DNA of 64,000 nt, from contig CAZKJG010000014.1 in assembly GCA_964553045.1 (NCBI GenBank), positions 1-64,000 of the forward strand, read 5' to 3'. The translations under genes were made by a program, and so were the position numbers. Of this stretch, positions 34,216 to 43,262 are shown piece after piece. The first letter of the stretch is position 1, and every line of letters begins with the position of its first letter. The notes below the pieces were generated by a model. The model did not search any database and was not told the origin of the DNA. It saw nothing but the letters and a program-made list of their open reading frames with translations. The stretch comes from JAWLEP01 sp964553045. Its GTDB lineage: Bacteria; Fermentibacterota; Fermentibacteria; Fermentibacterales; JCC-6.

Positions 34216-34605
34216 ATGAGAAACACAACGCAGCGGCGAGAGATCCTCAGGGTCCTGAAGGACAGCGGCGACCATCCCACGGCCACCCAGGTCTTCTCAA
34301 GGGTACGGAACCGGCTGCCCAGGATCAGCCTGGGTACTGTATACAGGAACCTGGAGAAGCTCTGCTCCCGTGGCGAGGTGTCCCGCATCGAGATCCCCGG
34401 CCGGGAGATGCGCTTCGACGCCGACACCTCCCGGCACTTCCATCTGAGATGCGTGAGGTGCGGAAGGGTGGTGGACGTTGACCGCGAGGACGTAGCGGTA
34501 GACCTTCGGCACCCGGAGGAGGTCGGCGGCGTGAGGATAACCGGGTACTGCGTCCAGCTCCTCGGACGGTGCAGGAAGTGTCCGGAGGATGACTCCGGCG
34601 ACTGA
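34216..34605 (+). CDS. Fur-family regulator, PerR-like
   Basis: A 129-residue metal-dependent regulator. The winged helix covers residues 1-75 (MRNTTQRREILRVLKDSGDHPTA, ISLGTVYRNLEKL), followed by the dimer domain with two CxxC zinc pairs (HLRCVRCG and GRCRKCP). The H-F-H-L-R-C stretch is typical of Fur/PerR. Its operon holds a peroxiredoxin, so peroxide sensing (PerR) is more likely than iron control (inference). It is probably autoregulated through the box at 34177-34191. Confidence 0.87.
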   Translation: MRNTTQRREILRVLKDSGDHPTATQVFSRVRNRLPRISLGTVYRNLEKLCSRGEVSRIEIPGREMRFDADTSRHFHLRCVRCGRVVDVDREDVAVDLRHPEEVGGVRITGYCVQLLGRCRKCPEDDSGD

Positions 34606-34623
34606 CTCTGGAAAGGAGAAGCG

Positions 34624-35274
34624 ATGGAGAGCAGATTCCCGTTGATAGGAGACCGGTTTCCGGAGATGGAGGTCACCACCACACATGGGAAGATGAAGCT
34701 TCCCGACGACGCCTCCGGCAAGTGGCTGGTCCTGTTCAGCCACCCGGCGGACTTTACGCCGGTATGCACCACCGAGTTCGTCGCGTTCCAGAAGAGGATG
34801 GGCGAGTTCAAGTCACTGGGCTGCCAGCTGATAGGACTGAGCATCGACCAGGTATTCTCCCACATAAAGTGGGTGGAGTGGATCGGGGAGAACCTGGACA
34901 CCGAGATCACCTTTCCCATAATAGCCGACCACGGCGACGCCGCCGGCAAGCTGGGAATGGTACACCCCGGAAAGGGCAGCAACACCGTTCGGGCGGTCTT
35001 CGTGGTGGATCCCAAGGGGTACGTGCGCACCGTTCTCTACTACCCGCAGGAGCTGGGCCGCAACATGGACGAGATCGTACGCATAGTTAAGGCCCTTCAG
35101 ATCGCGGACAAGAACGGCGTGGCCATGCCGGCCAACTGGCCCAGCAACGAGCTGGTGGGCGGGGACATCATCGTACCCCCGGCCAGTACGCAGAAGGAGG
35201 CCGAGGGGCGCAAGAAGCAGGACAGGTTCGAGTGCTTCGACTGGTGGTTCTGCCACAGGAAGCTGGGCGAATAG
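34624..35274 (+). CDS. Peroxiredoxin, Prx6/archaeal type
   Basis: A 216-residue peroxiredoxin with the active motif HPADFTPVCTTEF (peroxidatic Cys48) and the extended C-terminus (FECFDWWFCHRKLG) with further Cys residues, the build of thermophile/anaerobe alkyl hydroperoxide reductases of the Prx6 group. It destroys peroxides using thiol electrons. It starts 18 bases after the PerR-like gene with GGAAAGGAG, so the two are one operon. A shorter, different peroxiredoxin is at 19653-20108. Confidence 0.94.
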   Translation: MESRFPLIGDRFPEMEVTTTHGKMKLPDDASGKWLVLFSHPADFTPVCTTEFVAFQKRMGEFKSLGCQLIGLSIDQVFSHIKWVEWIGENLDTEITFPIIADHGDAAGKLGMVHPGKGSNTVRAVFVVDPKGYVRTVLYYPQELGRNMDEIVRIVKALQIADKNGVAMPANWPSNELVGGDIIVPPASTQKEAEGRKKQDRFECFDWWFCHRKLGE

Positions 35275-35337
35275 CCCGTAGCGCGCAAAGCGATCGGGGC
35301 GGCCGGCCGCCCCATGTCATTCCGAAGGGCGGAAGCC

Positions 35338-35841
35338 ATGGACAGAGGCGCGCTGCAGGCCATAAGCTACGGCGTCTACGTAGTCTCCTCCAGCAGCGGC
35401 AGGAAGTTCAACGGACAGATATGCAACACGGTCTTCCAGGTTACGGCGGAGCCGCCGCAGCTGGCCGTAAGCGTCAACAGGGAGAACTTCACCCACCACT
35501 GCCTCAGGCACAGCGGGGCTTTCACGGTAGCCGTTCTCTCCCGGGAAGCTCCCCTGGTCTACATTGGGCGCTTCGGGTTCCGCTGCGGCCGTGACTTCGA
35601 GAAGTTCGAGGAGATCGAATACCGCCTGGGCGTCACCGGTGCCCCGATTCCCACAGACTACACCGTGGCCTACATGGAATGCCGCATACGCCGGGAGATC
35701 GACTGCGGCACCCACAGCCTCTTCCTGGGCGAGGTGGTGGAGGCCGAGCGCCTCGGCGAAGACCCGCCGATGACGTACGACTACTACCACGAAGTGGTAA
35801 AGGGGAAGTCGCCCAGGGGCGCGCCCACCTACATAGGCTGA
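35338..35841 (+). CDS. Flavin reductase-like FMN protein, HMW-rubredoxin type
   Basis: A 167-residue FMN-binding protein of the flavin reductase fold. The opening MDRGALQAISYGVYVVSS, then KFNGQICNTVFQVTAEPP and GRFGFRCGRDFEKF, closely resembles the flavin half of high-molecular-weight rubredoxin from anaerobes, where it passes electrons in oxygen and peroxide detoxification. The rubredoxin domain itself is absent. The start at 35338 is set by that homology; an in-frame ATG at 35314 also exists. It follows the peroxiredoxin by 63 bases and likely shares its operon. Confidence 0.87.
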   Translation: MDRGALQAISYGVYVVSSSSGRKFNGQICNTVFQVTAEPPQLAVSVNRENFTHHCLRHSGAFTVAVLSREAPLVYIGRFGFRCGRDFEKFEEIEYRLGVTGAPIPTDYTVAYMECRIRREIDCGTHSLFLGEVVEAERLGEDPPMTYDYYHEVVKGKSPRGAPTYIG

Positions 35842-35907
35842 CCCCCGGCGACTGGTGAAGCCAGTCCGCTGCTGATATCTTCTGCAACTCCGGTCCGGCC
35901 CGACACT

Positions 35908-36696
35908 GTGGATGGAGGTGCAGGGATAGGCTCTTCCGAGACGGACACGCTCTCCATGTTCTTCCCCGCCTTCTGCGAGGAGCAGAACGTCGACTACATG
36001 CTGGACGAGGCCCGCCGGGTGGCCGACATGCTGGCAGACGCCTGGGAGGTAATCGTAGTCGACGACGGCTCCACCGACCGCACCGCCGAGCTGGTGGAGG
36101 AGCGAAGCCGGGCCGACAGCCGCATACGGCTGCTCCGTCACCCCGGCAACCTGGGTTTCGGGGCCGCACTGCAGAGCGGCATCTCGGCCTCGAGGTTCGA
36201 GTGGGTCTTCTACTCCGACTTCGACGGCCAGTTCGACCTCGAGGAGCTTCGGGTTCTGTGGGAGGCCAGGCATACGGCTGACGTCCTGGCCGGCTACCGG
36301 CGGCGCAGGAACGACCCCCTGATGAGGCTGGGCTATTCCCTGGCCTACAACACGCTAGTGACGACCATGTTCTTCGGGGGCTGGAAGGACGTCGACTCAT
36401 CCTTCAAGCTGTACCGGAGGTCCATTTTCGGCCGGGTGAGGCCCCGCTCAACCTGCGGAGTGATCGACCTGGAGATACTCCTGCTGGCCAGGGCCTGGGG
36501 TTACAGGATCCGCCAGTTCCCGGTGAGCCACCGTCCCAGAAGGGCGGGAACGGTGTCCTTTGAGACCGTCCGCAGGGGCCTGATCGCCTGGGTTAGGCTG
36601 GGGCCCATTGCGGAGATGTTCGGCCAGCTGCTGGCGCTCCGCCGCAGGCTCTCCTCCCGGCGGAAGATGCTGAAGAGCAATGGCACCCCCCGGTAG
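35908..36696 (+). CDS. Family 2 glycosyltransferase
   Basis: A 262-residue GT2 enzyme with GT-A motifs VIVVDDGSTDRTAE and the DxD-type YSDFDGQFD; the length and the final basic tail fit dolichol-phosphate-mannose-synthase-like enzymes, though no membrane helix is obvious. The GTG at 35908 is tentative; an ATG at 35956 is the next option. It leads the nine-gene glycan cluster and overlaps the next gene by 17 bases. Confidence 0.85.
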   Translation: MDGGAGIGSSETDTLSMFFPAFCEEQNVDYMLDEARRVADMLADAWEVIVVDDGSTDRTAELVEERSRADSRIRLLRHPGNLGFGAALQSGISASRFEWVFYSDFDGQFDLEELRVLWEARHTADVLAGYRRRRNDPLMRLGYSLAYNTLVTTMFFGGWKDVDSSFKLYRRSIFGRVRPRSTCGVIDLEILLLARAWGYRIRQFPVSHRPRRAGTVSFETVRRGLIAWVRLGPIAEMFGQLLALRRRLSSRRKMLKSNGTPR

Positions 36697-38128
36697 CCCC
36701 GCACGTCCCCGGGCCCTCCTGGTAACACCCATACCGCCAATGCCTACCGGCCTGGCCACATACGCCGTTCGAATCCTCGAGTACACCTCCGCCGTGGTGA
36801 GGTGGACGGTAGCCTACCCGAGGGGGGGCGACCCCGGAATCCTGCCGGAGGGAACGGAAGCTGTGGCCCTGGAGGAGCTGGACACGTCCTCGCTACCCAG
36901 CATCAGGTTCTTCTGCCTGGGCAACTCGCCCCACTGCTTCGACGTGCTGGAGATGCTGCGCAGGCTGGGCGGCGCGGCCGTTATGCACGAGACCGTCCTT
37001 CACCACATGATCCGGCACTGCTCACTGGAGAGGGGACTCTGGGACGACTACCTCCGAACCCTCCGCTTCGAGTACGGTCCTGCCGCCGGGGAGGTGGAGA
37101 GACTGTTGGGCAGGCGTACCTCCGACGAGGCCGCCTACGACGCGCTTCTGAAGCGCTACCCCCTGATCGGGCGGGCCGTGCACGCCTCCCGCATGCTGCT
37201 GTGCCTCAACTGCAGCGCCGCGGCCGAGCTGCGGGCCCGGGCCGGACTGAGGCCGGTGCTGCGCATAGGACATCCGCTGAGCCCGGTGCCCGACCCGGTT
37301 GAGCCGTCACCCCCGGGACGGCCGGTTATCGGAATGGCGGGCAGCTTCCATCGGGGCCGCGGCCTGGAGCGGGTGCTCGAAGCCATGGAGGAGCTTCGCC
37401 GCACCCATTCGCAGGCGGTACTCGTACTGGCCGGCGGCGGATGGCCCGACGACCTCCCCGAATGGGCAGTGGCCACCGGAAGGCTGGAGGAACCGGAGTA
37501 CCAGGGCTGGATAAGAACCTTCGACGTGGGGCTGGACGTTCGCCATCCCTCCTGTGGCGAGACCTCGGGCAGTCTGCTGGAGGTTATGCGGGCCGGAGTG
37601 CCCTGCGTGGTGAGCGAGTCGGGCGGTTTCGCCTGCATTCCCTCCGAGTGCGTGCTGCGGCTTCCGGTGGAGGGTCTGGACCATGCCCTGGCCCGGGCGC
37701 TTCGCAGGCTCCTGGCGGAACCGGCGGGGGCCGGCCGAATGGCCGAGGCGGGCAGAGCGTGGGCGGAGGGCGAAGGTTCTCCCGCCCGGGCCAGGGAGGA
37801 CTGGCGAAGGGCTGTCGCCCTCTACCCCGAGGAACCGAGGACGCTGCCGCCCAGACCGTCCATGGCGGCGGCCTGGAGCCCCCCTCCTCCGGGCGCGGAG
37901 CCGCTGACCGAAGGTGACGCTGTGGAGTGGGCGCTTCCGGATAACGTCGAGCTGAAGGGGCCTGCGTGGGCCCGGGGGGCCTGGGTTACCGCCGCGGGCG
38001 GCGGCGAGGTCAACGGAGTACCGATACCGCAGTCGCGCGCTGTGCTGCGGGTCCCGGGGGCCAGCCTGCTCTTCCGCGGACGGCCGAGGCTCTCGGCCGT
38101 GACCTGGCTGGGGGGCGGAGATGGATAG
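36680..38128 (+). CDS. Family 4 glycosyltransferase with C-terminal extension
   Basis: A 482-residue GT-B enzyme. The N-domain opens LLVTPIPPMPTGLATYAVRI; the C-domain has GMAGSFHRGRGLERVLEAM, ALVLAGGG-type strand (VLVLAGGGWP) and EVMRAGVPCVVSESGG, typical of GT4. About 75 residues after the enzyme domain (from DAVEWALPDNVELKGPAW) form an extra beta-rich tail. It overlaps both neighbours (17 and 8 bases). The sugar is unknown. Confidence 0.82.
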   Translation: MAPPGSPARPRALLVTPIPPMPTGLATYAVRILEYTSAVVRWTVAYPRGGDPGILPEGTEAVALEELDTSSLPSIRFFCLGNSPHCFDVLEMLRRLGGAAVMHETVLHHMIRHCSLERGLWDDYLRTLRFEYGPAAGEVERLLGRRTSDEAAYDALLKRYPLIGRAVHASRMLLCLNCSAAAELRARAGLRPVLRIGHPLSPVPDPVEPSPPGRPVIGMAGSFHRGRGLERVLEAMEELRRTHSQAVLVLAGGGWPDDLPEWAVATGRLEEPEYQGWIRTFDVGLDVRHPSCGETSGSLLEVMRAGVPCVVSESGGFACIPSECVLRLPVEGLDHALARALRRLLAEPAGAGRMAEAGRAWAEGEGSPARAREDWRRAVALYPEEPRTLPPRPSMAAAWSPPPPGAEPLTEGDAVEWALPDNVELKGPAWARGAWVTAAGGGEVNGVPIPQSRAVLRVPGASLLFRGRPRLSAVTWLGGGDG

Positions 38129-39680
38129 ACCGCGGGCGGCGCTGATCCTGGCTGCGGTGGCGGTCGTTGCCTGTCTGCCGCTGCTTGCGCACATGTTCGG
38201 CCACCCCGGCGACCCCGTGGGAATGGTAATGCCGGATCCGGTGGTGAGCGGCGACTCCGACGCCTACCTGGGCGTCTGGCATCACTGGTGGATGGCCGAA
38301 GCCCTGGGCGGCGGCCGGGACCCCAGGTTCTGTCCCCTTGTCTACCACCCCAGGGGAGCCTCCCTGGCCTTCGACAACGTGGGCTGGGTGGACTGCCTGA
38401 TGCTGGCGCCGATTTCCTCGGGCCGGCCGGTGGCTGCCTACAATCTGGGTCTGCTGCTGAACTCGCTGCTGACGCTGGGAGGCGTCTACCTGCTGGCCCG
38501 AAAGCTGGGTTCGGAAAGGCCGGCGGCGCTGGCGGCGGGGCTGGCCGCGGTCTGGCTTCCTGCCAGAACGGCCCACCTGCTTCAGCACTACCAGATCGCT
38601 TCCATCGGATGGACCGCCCTGGCCATGGCAATGGCGGTTGAGGCCGCCCGCCGCCGAAGGCCTGCTGCGTCCGTGTCCGGCCTTCTGGCGCTCTTCGCCG
38701 CCCTGGCCCTCCTGGAGTCGCCCTACCACTACGCGACGCTGATGGCGGGGGTGGCGCTGCTGCCCCTGGTGGCCGGCCGGTGCACCGGCATGAGGGGACT
38801 GGCGGCGGCTGCCGGGCCGGCGGCGGCCGGGGGGCTGCTGGCGCTGGCCTTCCTGCTCACGGGGCCCGGCGACCCGGGAAGCCCCGGGATGCCCTGGAGG
38901 GAGGCCGTATACTGGTCGGCCGAGCCCCAGGCATTCGTGCTGCCCTCCCCGTTCGGCGTCATGGGCAGTGCGGCGGGCATGCCCGCCCGGGCCCCATGGA
39001 TGCCCAACGCCTTCGAGGGGGTGGTCACGCCCGGCGTCGTCCTTCTTGCAGCAGCCCTGGCCGAGTGCTTCAGGAGACGGAGATGGAGGCTGGCGGCGGC
39101 TTCGGGTCTGCTCTTCCTGCTGGCGCTGGGTCCGCAGCTCAAGGTCTTCGGCCGGCTGACCCCGATTCCGCTTCCCTACAGGCTCCTGCAGCTGCTTCCC
39201 GGCATGGAGGGGGCGCGGGCGGCCTCCCGCTTTGCCCTGCTGGGAGGCGTTCTGGTATGCGTGGTGGCGGGCAGGGGGGTCATGCGGCTGCGGGGCTGGA
39301 AGAGGGCCGGACTGGCCACCCTGGCGGCGCTGGAGCTCTTTCCCCCCGGCCTGCCAGCGGTGGAGGGGGGATACCCCGAAGAGTACCGAGGGCTGCAGGG
39401 CGCCGGCCCGGTGCTGGAGATCCCGATGAGCCGGCATGCCCGAAGGTACCTCTACCTGCAGACCGTCGACGGCAATCCCCGATACGCCACATTCCTGGCC
39501 CGACCGCCGGACTGGGCCGAGGATTACGCCGGCCGGCTGGATTCGCTGGCGGCCCGAGCACGGTCGCCCCGGGAGCTGGGGGAGGCCGCCGGGGCCGGGG
39601 CGGTTGTTGTGAGCCACTGGCTGATGGAGGACCTTGCGGAGGACTCGGTTTCCGTCTACCGGATGGGGGGCGCGCCATGA
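38121..39680 (+). CDS. Multi-pass membrane protein, GT-C-like
   Basis: A 519-residue integral membrane protein with about 11 helices and an external loop near the N-terminus carrying D-S-D-A-Y-L-G-V-W-H-H-W-W, an acidic motif at the place where GT-C glycosyltransferases hold their catalytic Asp. A soluble C-terminal part follows (from about 420). Likely a lipid-sugar-dependent glycosyltransferase of the YfhO/DUF class; the assignment is by topology only. Confidence 0.7.
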   Translation: MDRPRAALILAAVAVVACLPLLAHMFGHPGDPVGMVMPDPVVSGDSDAYLGVWHHWWMAEALGGGRDPRFCPLVYHPRGASLAFDNVGWVDCLMLAPISSGRPVAAYNLGLLLNSLLTLGGVYLLARKLGSERPAALAAGLAAVWLPARTAHLLQHYQIASIGWTALAMAMAVEAARRRRPAASVSGLLALFAALALLESPYHYATLMAGVALLPLVAGRCTGMRGLAAAAGPAAAGGLLALAFLLTGPGDPGSPGMPWREAVYWSAEPQAFVLPSPFGVMGSAAGMPARAPWMPNAFEGVVTPGVVLLAAALAECFRRRRWRLAAASGLLFLLALGPQLKVFGRLTPIPLPYRLLQLLPGMEGARAASRFALLGGVLVCVVAGRGVMRLRGWKRAGLATLAALELFPPGLPAVEGGYPEEYRGLQGAGPVLEIPMSRHARRYLYLQTVDGNPRYATFLARPPDWAEDYAGRLDSLAARARSPRELGEAAGAGAVVVSHWLMEDLAEDSVSVYRMGGAP

Positions 39681-40795
39681 GGATCGCCCTGGACCTGGGA
39701 GTCCTGGCCCACAGCCGAGGAGGCGTGGCCAGGTACGTGCGGGGGCTTGCCCGGGGCCTGGAGAAGGCCGCCGCCGAGAGCGGCGACCGTCTCAGCCTGG
39801 TGGACGTGCCGGCCTCCCATCCCGGACGGAGCCTGCCCGCGAAGGCCCACGCCGTTCTGGCCGATCCTCCGTACCTGAGGATACCCCTGGCCCGCAGGCT
39901 GCCCATTCGCCTGGGCTGGGAGATGGCGTCCCGGCCGCGAAGGCTGCAGAGGCTTCTGGGACCGGTAGACGTCTACCACCATGGAGGGACGCAGCCCTGC
40001 CATCCCCGGTCCGCGGCCTCGGTACTGACGCTCTTCGACACATCGGCATGGGAGCATCCCGAATGGCATGCCGATAGCACCCTGAGATACTGCGCCGCGG
40101 AGCTCGAGCTGGCGAGGCGGGGCAGCCGGCTGCTGGCCATATCGGACTGGGCCGCCCGCAGGGCGGAGGAGTACCTGGGACTGTCCCGCGGGGACGTGGG
40201 GGTGGCCGCGGGTGCGGCGGACGCCATGTTCGCCCCGGGGATGCCGGACAGGGAGGTTCTGACGGGGCTGGGGCTGCGTTCGGGCGGATACCTGCTGCAC
40301 GTGGGCAGCTTCGTTCCCAGAAAGAACATACCCTTCCTGCTCGAAGCATACAGCGCTGCCAGGGACGGGGGCCTGGACCTGCCCCTGGTCATGGTGGGGG
40401 CGGAGAAGTGGGGCGATGTCGGAATTCCCTCCGGGGAGGGAGTGGCCGCGCTGGAGGGCGTGGACGACGGGATTCTTCTCAACCTCTACCGGGGAGCCAG
40501 GTGCCTTCTGCTCCCCAGCCGCTGCGAGGGCCTGGGACTCCCCGTACTGGAGGCTCTGGCCTGCGGAACGGCCGTGGTCTGCAGCCGCGCGGCGGCCCTC
40601 CCGGAGACGCTGGGCGACGGAGGCCTGCTGCTGGACCCCGAAGACCGCGGGGCCTGGACGGAGGCCATGCTGTCGCTGCAGGACCCCGAGCGGGCCGCTG
40701 CCCTGGAGGGGGTGGCCCGCCGAGCCCCGCGGCGGACCTGGGCGGACGCCGGCCGCGATGCGCTCGCCTTCTACGGGGAGGTGACCGCAAGTTGA
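39677..40795 (+). CDS. Family 4 glycosyltransferase
   Basis: A 372-residue GT-B enzyme with GGVARYVRGLARGL at the N-terminus and HVGSFVPRKNIPFLLEAY, ARCLLLPSRCEGLGLPVLEALACGTAVV in the C-domain, the E-x7-E signature region of GT4 (mannosyltransferase-like). It starts at ATGA on the upstream stop after a run of G, and its own stop overlaps the next TTG start. Confidence 0.9.
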   Translation: MRIALDLGVLAHSRGGVARYVRGLARGLEKAAAESGDRLSLVDVPASHPGRSLPAKAHAVLADPPYLRIPLARRLPIRLGWEMASRPRRLQRLLGPVDVYHHGGTQPCHPRSAASVLTLFDTSAWEHPEWHADSTLRYCAAELELARRGSRLLAISDWAARRAEEYLGLSRGDVGVAAGAADAMFAPGMPDREVLTGLGLRSGGYLLHVGSFVPRKNIPFLLEAYSAARDGGLDLPLVMVGAEKWGDVGIPSGEGVAALEGVDDGILLNLYRGARCLLLPSRCEGLGLPVLEALACGTAVVCSRAAALPETLGDGGLLLDPEDRGAWTEAMLSLQDPERAAALEGVARRAPRRTWADAGRDALAFYGEVTAS

Positions 40796-42012
40796 GGCTG
40801 GCACACCTCGTCCACCGTTCATGGCCCTACCACGGGGGAGCGGAGAGGTACGTGCTGGAGCACGCCCTGGCCGCGTCCAGGTGGGGTCACAGCAGCACCG
40901 TACTCACCACCGATGCCTGGGACATGTCATGGATGGTTTCCCGCCGCGGTGCTCACCTGGACCCCGGCAGGGTAGTCCACCGGGGGGTGGAGATCATCCG
41001 GTTTCCGGTGGCGCATCCGCCTCTGCAGAACCTGCTTCGAGGGCTTCTCAGGCGGCTGCTTCCGGGAGGCCCGGACAGGTTCTTCTACCCCAACCCCATC
41101 CTGCCCTCCATGGCCCGCTACCTGCGGGGCCCCCACGGCTGGGACTTCGTTCACGCCAATGCCCTTCCGACGCTTCTCTACATGGGCTGGCGGCACGCCC
41201 GGCGGCAGGGCATCGGGCTGGCAGCCGTTCCCCACGCCAACGTCGGCGAGCCCCACCGCAGGGTCGGGGCGGTCAGGTACTTCGAAGGGTCCGCCTCGCG
41301 GATTCTGCGCGACAGCAGCTTCGTGGTGGCCCAGAGCCGCTTCGAGGCCGATCTGTACCGGGAGATGGGAGTCCCCGGGGAGAGAACGCTGATACTGGGA
41401 AGCGGCATAGACCCCGATGAGCTGCGGGGCGCCCGGTCGGCGGCCGCTGACCTGGGACTCTCCGGCAGCGTGGTTCTCGGCCTGACGGCCCACTGCCGCG
41501 ACAAGGGCAGCATGGACCTTCTGGCGGCCTGCCGTGAGCTGTGGCGGCGCGGGTCGGACCACACCCTGGTGCTGGCCGGGCCGGTGATGCCGGACATGGA
41601 GGAGACCCTGAGGCGGAATGGCGGCGGAATCCCGACGGGAAAGCTGGTGGTAACCGGATACGTGAGGAGGGAGGACCGGCTGGCCTGGCTGGCCTCCTGC
41701 GACGTGCTCGCCCTGCCCTCCAGGCTGGACTGCTTCGGTATAGTCCTGCTGGAGGCCTGGGCCCTGGGCAAGCCGGTGGTGGGATGCTACAGCGGCGCCA
41801 TGCCGGACCTGGTGAGGGACGGCAGCCGTGGGTTCACGGTGCCCTTCGGGGACCGCCAGACCCTGGCCCACAGGCTCGAGGTTCTGCTGCGGTCGCCCGG
41901 TCTTCGCAGGGGCATGGGCGAACGGGGGAGGAAGATGGTGCTGTCCCGTTACACCTGGCGGGCGGTGACCGACAGGTTCTACGCCCGTCTGGCGGAGTGC
42001 GCCGCGCCATGA
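40792..42012 (+). CDS. Family 4 glycosyltransferase, TTG start
   Basis: A 406-residue GT-B enzyme: HRSWPYHGGAERYVLEHALA at the N-terminus, then GLTAHCRDKGSMDLLAAC, VVTGYVRREDRLAWLASCDVLALPSRLDCFGIVLLEAWALGKPVV. The TTG at 40792 overlaps the upstream TGA; GGGGAGG lies 10 bases before. No ATG or GTG gives the complete N-terminal strand. Confidence 0.87.
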   Translation: MRLAHLVHRSWPYHGGAERYVLEHALAASRWGHSSTVLTTDAWDMSWMVSRRGAHLDPGRVVHRGVEIIRFPVAHPPLQNLLRGLLRRLLPGGPDRFFYPNPILPSMARYLRGPHGWDFVHANALPTLLYMGWRHARRQGIGLAAVPHANVGEPHRRVGAVRYFEGSASRILRDSSFVVAQSRFEADLYREMGVPGERTLILGSGIDPDELRGARSAAADLGLSGSVVLGLTAHCRDKGSMDLLAACRELWRRGSDHTLVLAGPVMPDMEETLRRNGGGIPTGKLVVTGYVRREDRLAWLASCDVLALPSRLDCFGIVLLEAWALGKPVVGCYSGAMPDLVRDGSRGFTVPFGDRQTLAHRLEVLLRSPGLRRGMGERGRKMVLSRYTWRAVTDRFYARLAECAAP

Positions 42013-43262
42013 GGCCGGTCACTGTCGTGACGGTGCTGTACCGCTGCAGGAAGCTGCTGCCGGAGCTGGCCGAGACCCTGGGGGAGCTGAGGCCGCTGTG
42101 CGATGCAGTCCTGGTGGACAGCTGCTCCGGGGACGGAACCGCGGAGGCGGCGGAGAGGGAGGTTCCCTGGGCACGAATCATCCGGGCGGAGACCAACAGC
42201 GGTTTCGGCGCCGCCAACAATTTGGCGCTGCGGGAGGTGGATACCCCCTTCGTCCTTCTGCTGAACCCCGACGCACGGACCGGCCTGAACGCCCTCTCCG
42301 ACATGCTGGGATTTCTCAGGGAGCGCGGAGAGGCGGCCGCCTGCCAGCCACTGCTGTCGTTCTGGGAGTGGCCGCGGGCGGTGGCCGGCGCCGGCACGTC
42401 GATGACGGACTACGGTGAGGGCTACGACCTCCGGTACATGCACTACCTCGCCGAGCCTCCGCAGACCCGCAGCCTGCGCGTACCCGGGGTTACCGCCGCC
42501 CTCTCGCTGTGGCGGACCGAGGCGCTGGCGGCCTGCGGCGGGTTCGACCCGGCCTTCTTCATGTACTACGAAGACGTCGACCTGTGCATGAGAGCGGTTT
42601 CCCGGGGCATGCGCTTCCACCTGCTGCCGAATGTGGCGGGCAGCCACCGTTCGGGCGCCACCAGCCGGCGGAGGCGGGCCCGGTCATGGGAGGTAACGTC
42701 CTCGGTACTGATGGCCCGCAGATACCTGGGCCGGGGCCGGCTTCCGATCCGCTGGCTGCGAAGGGAGGCCCGCATACAGCTTGCGATGATCTTCGGCGGG
42801 CATTCGCCCCTCTGGCGCTCGAGGGCGCTGGCCCGGGGCCTCGCCCCCGAGATCGACCCTGTCGAACCGGGGGCCGAGCAGAGATCGCTGCTGCAGTCCA
42901 CTCCCTGCGATCTGCCTCTTCCGCGGGGTCGGTGGAGGGGATGCCTGACGGACGATGGAGGGGTACTGGCGGGGCCGGGATGGGAGCGGAGGGGGCGGGG
43001 CACGATGATTCCGGGGCAGTGGGCGGGCATGGTGCTTCCGGATGCCGCGGGGTGCGCCGTACGGGTGGCACTGCTCTCATCAGCCCCTTACCTTTCGGGT
43101 GTGTACGGTTCGGAAGGCGATGTGCTGGGGCGCTTCTCCCTGCCCCACGGAAGGACCGAGCTGACTCTGCACGTGCCCAGGGGGCGGCGGAGGGTTCACA
43201 TAGCCCTGGACGGAAGGCCGGGAGGGGGTGAGCTGCTGCTTGAGGACGCCGAGCTTCTCTAG
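42009..43262 (+). CDS. Family 2 glycosyltransferase with beta-rich C-terminal domain
   Basis: A 417-residue enzyme. Residues 1-290 are a GT2 rhamnosyltransferase-like domain (TVLYRCRKLLPEL, SGFGAANNLAL, LLLNPDART, FFMYYEDVDLCMRA). The final 110 residues are a separate beta-rich domain (from CDLPLPRGRWRGCLTDDG), possibly carbohydrate-binding. It starts at ATGA on the upstream stop. Confidence 0.86.
   Translation: MRPVTVVTVLYRCRKLLPELAETLGELRPLCDAVLVDSCSGDGTAEAAEREVPWARIIRAETNSGFGAANNLALREVDTPFVLLLNPDARTGLNALSDMLGFLRERGEAAACQPLLSFWEWPRAVAGAGTSMTDYGEGYDLRYMHYLAEPPQTRSLRVPGVTAALSLWRTEALAACGGFDPAFFMYYEDVDLCMRAVSRGMRFHLLPNVAGSHRSGATSRRRRARSWEVTSSVLMARRYLGRGRLPIRWLRREARIQLAMIFGGHSPLWRSRALARGLAPEIDPVEPGAEQRSLLQSTPCDLPLPRGRWRGCLTDDGGVLAGPGWERRGRGTMIPGQWAGMVLPDAAGCAVRVALLSSAPYLSGVYGSEGDVLGRFSLPHGRTELTLHVPRGRRRVHIALDGRPGGGELLLEDAELL

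Noticed and set aside
35850..35866. Small hairpin GACTGG-TGAAG-CCAGTC before the glycan cluster
   Set aside because: A 6-bp stem with no T-run is common by chance at this GC content.
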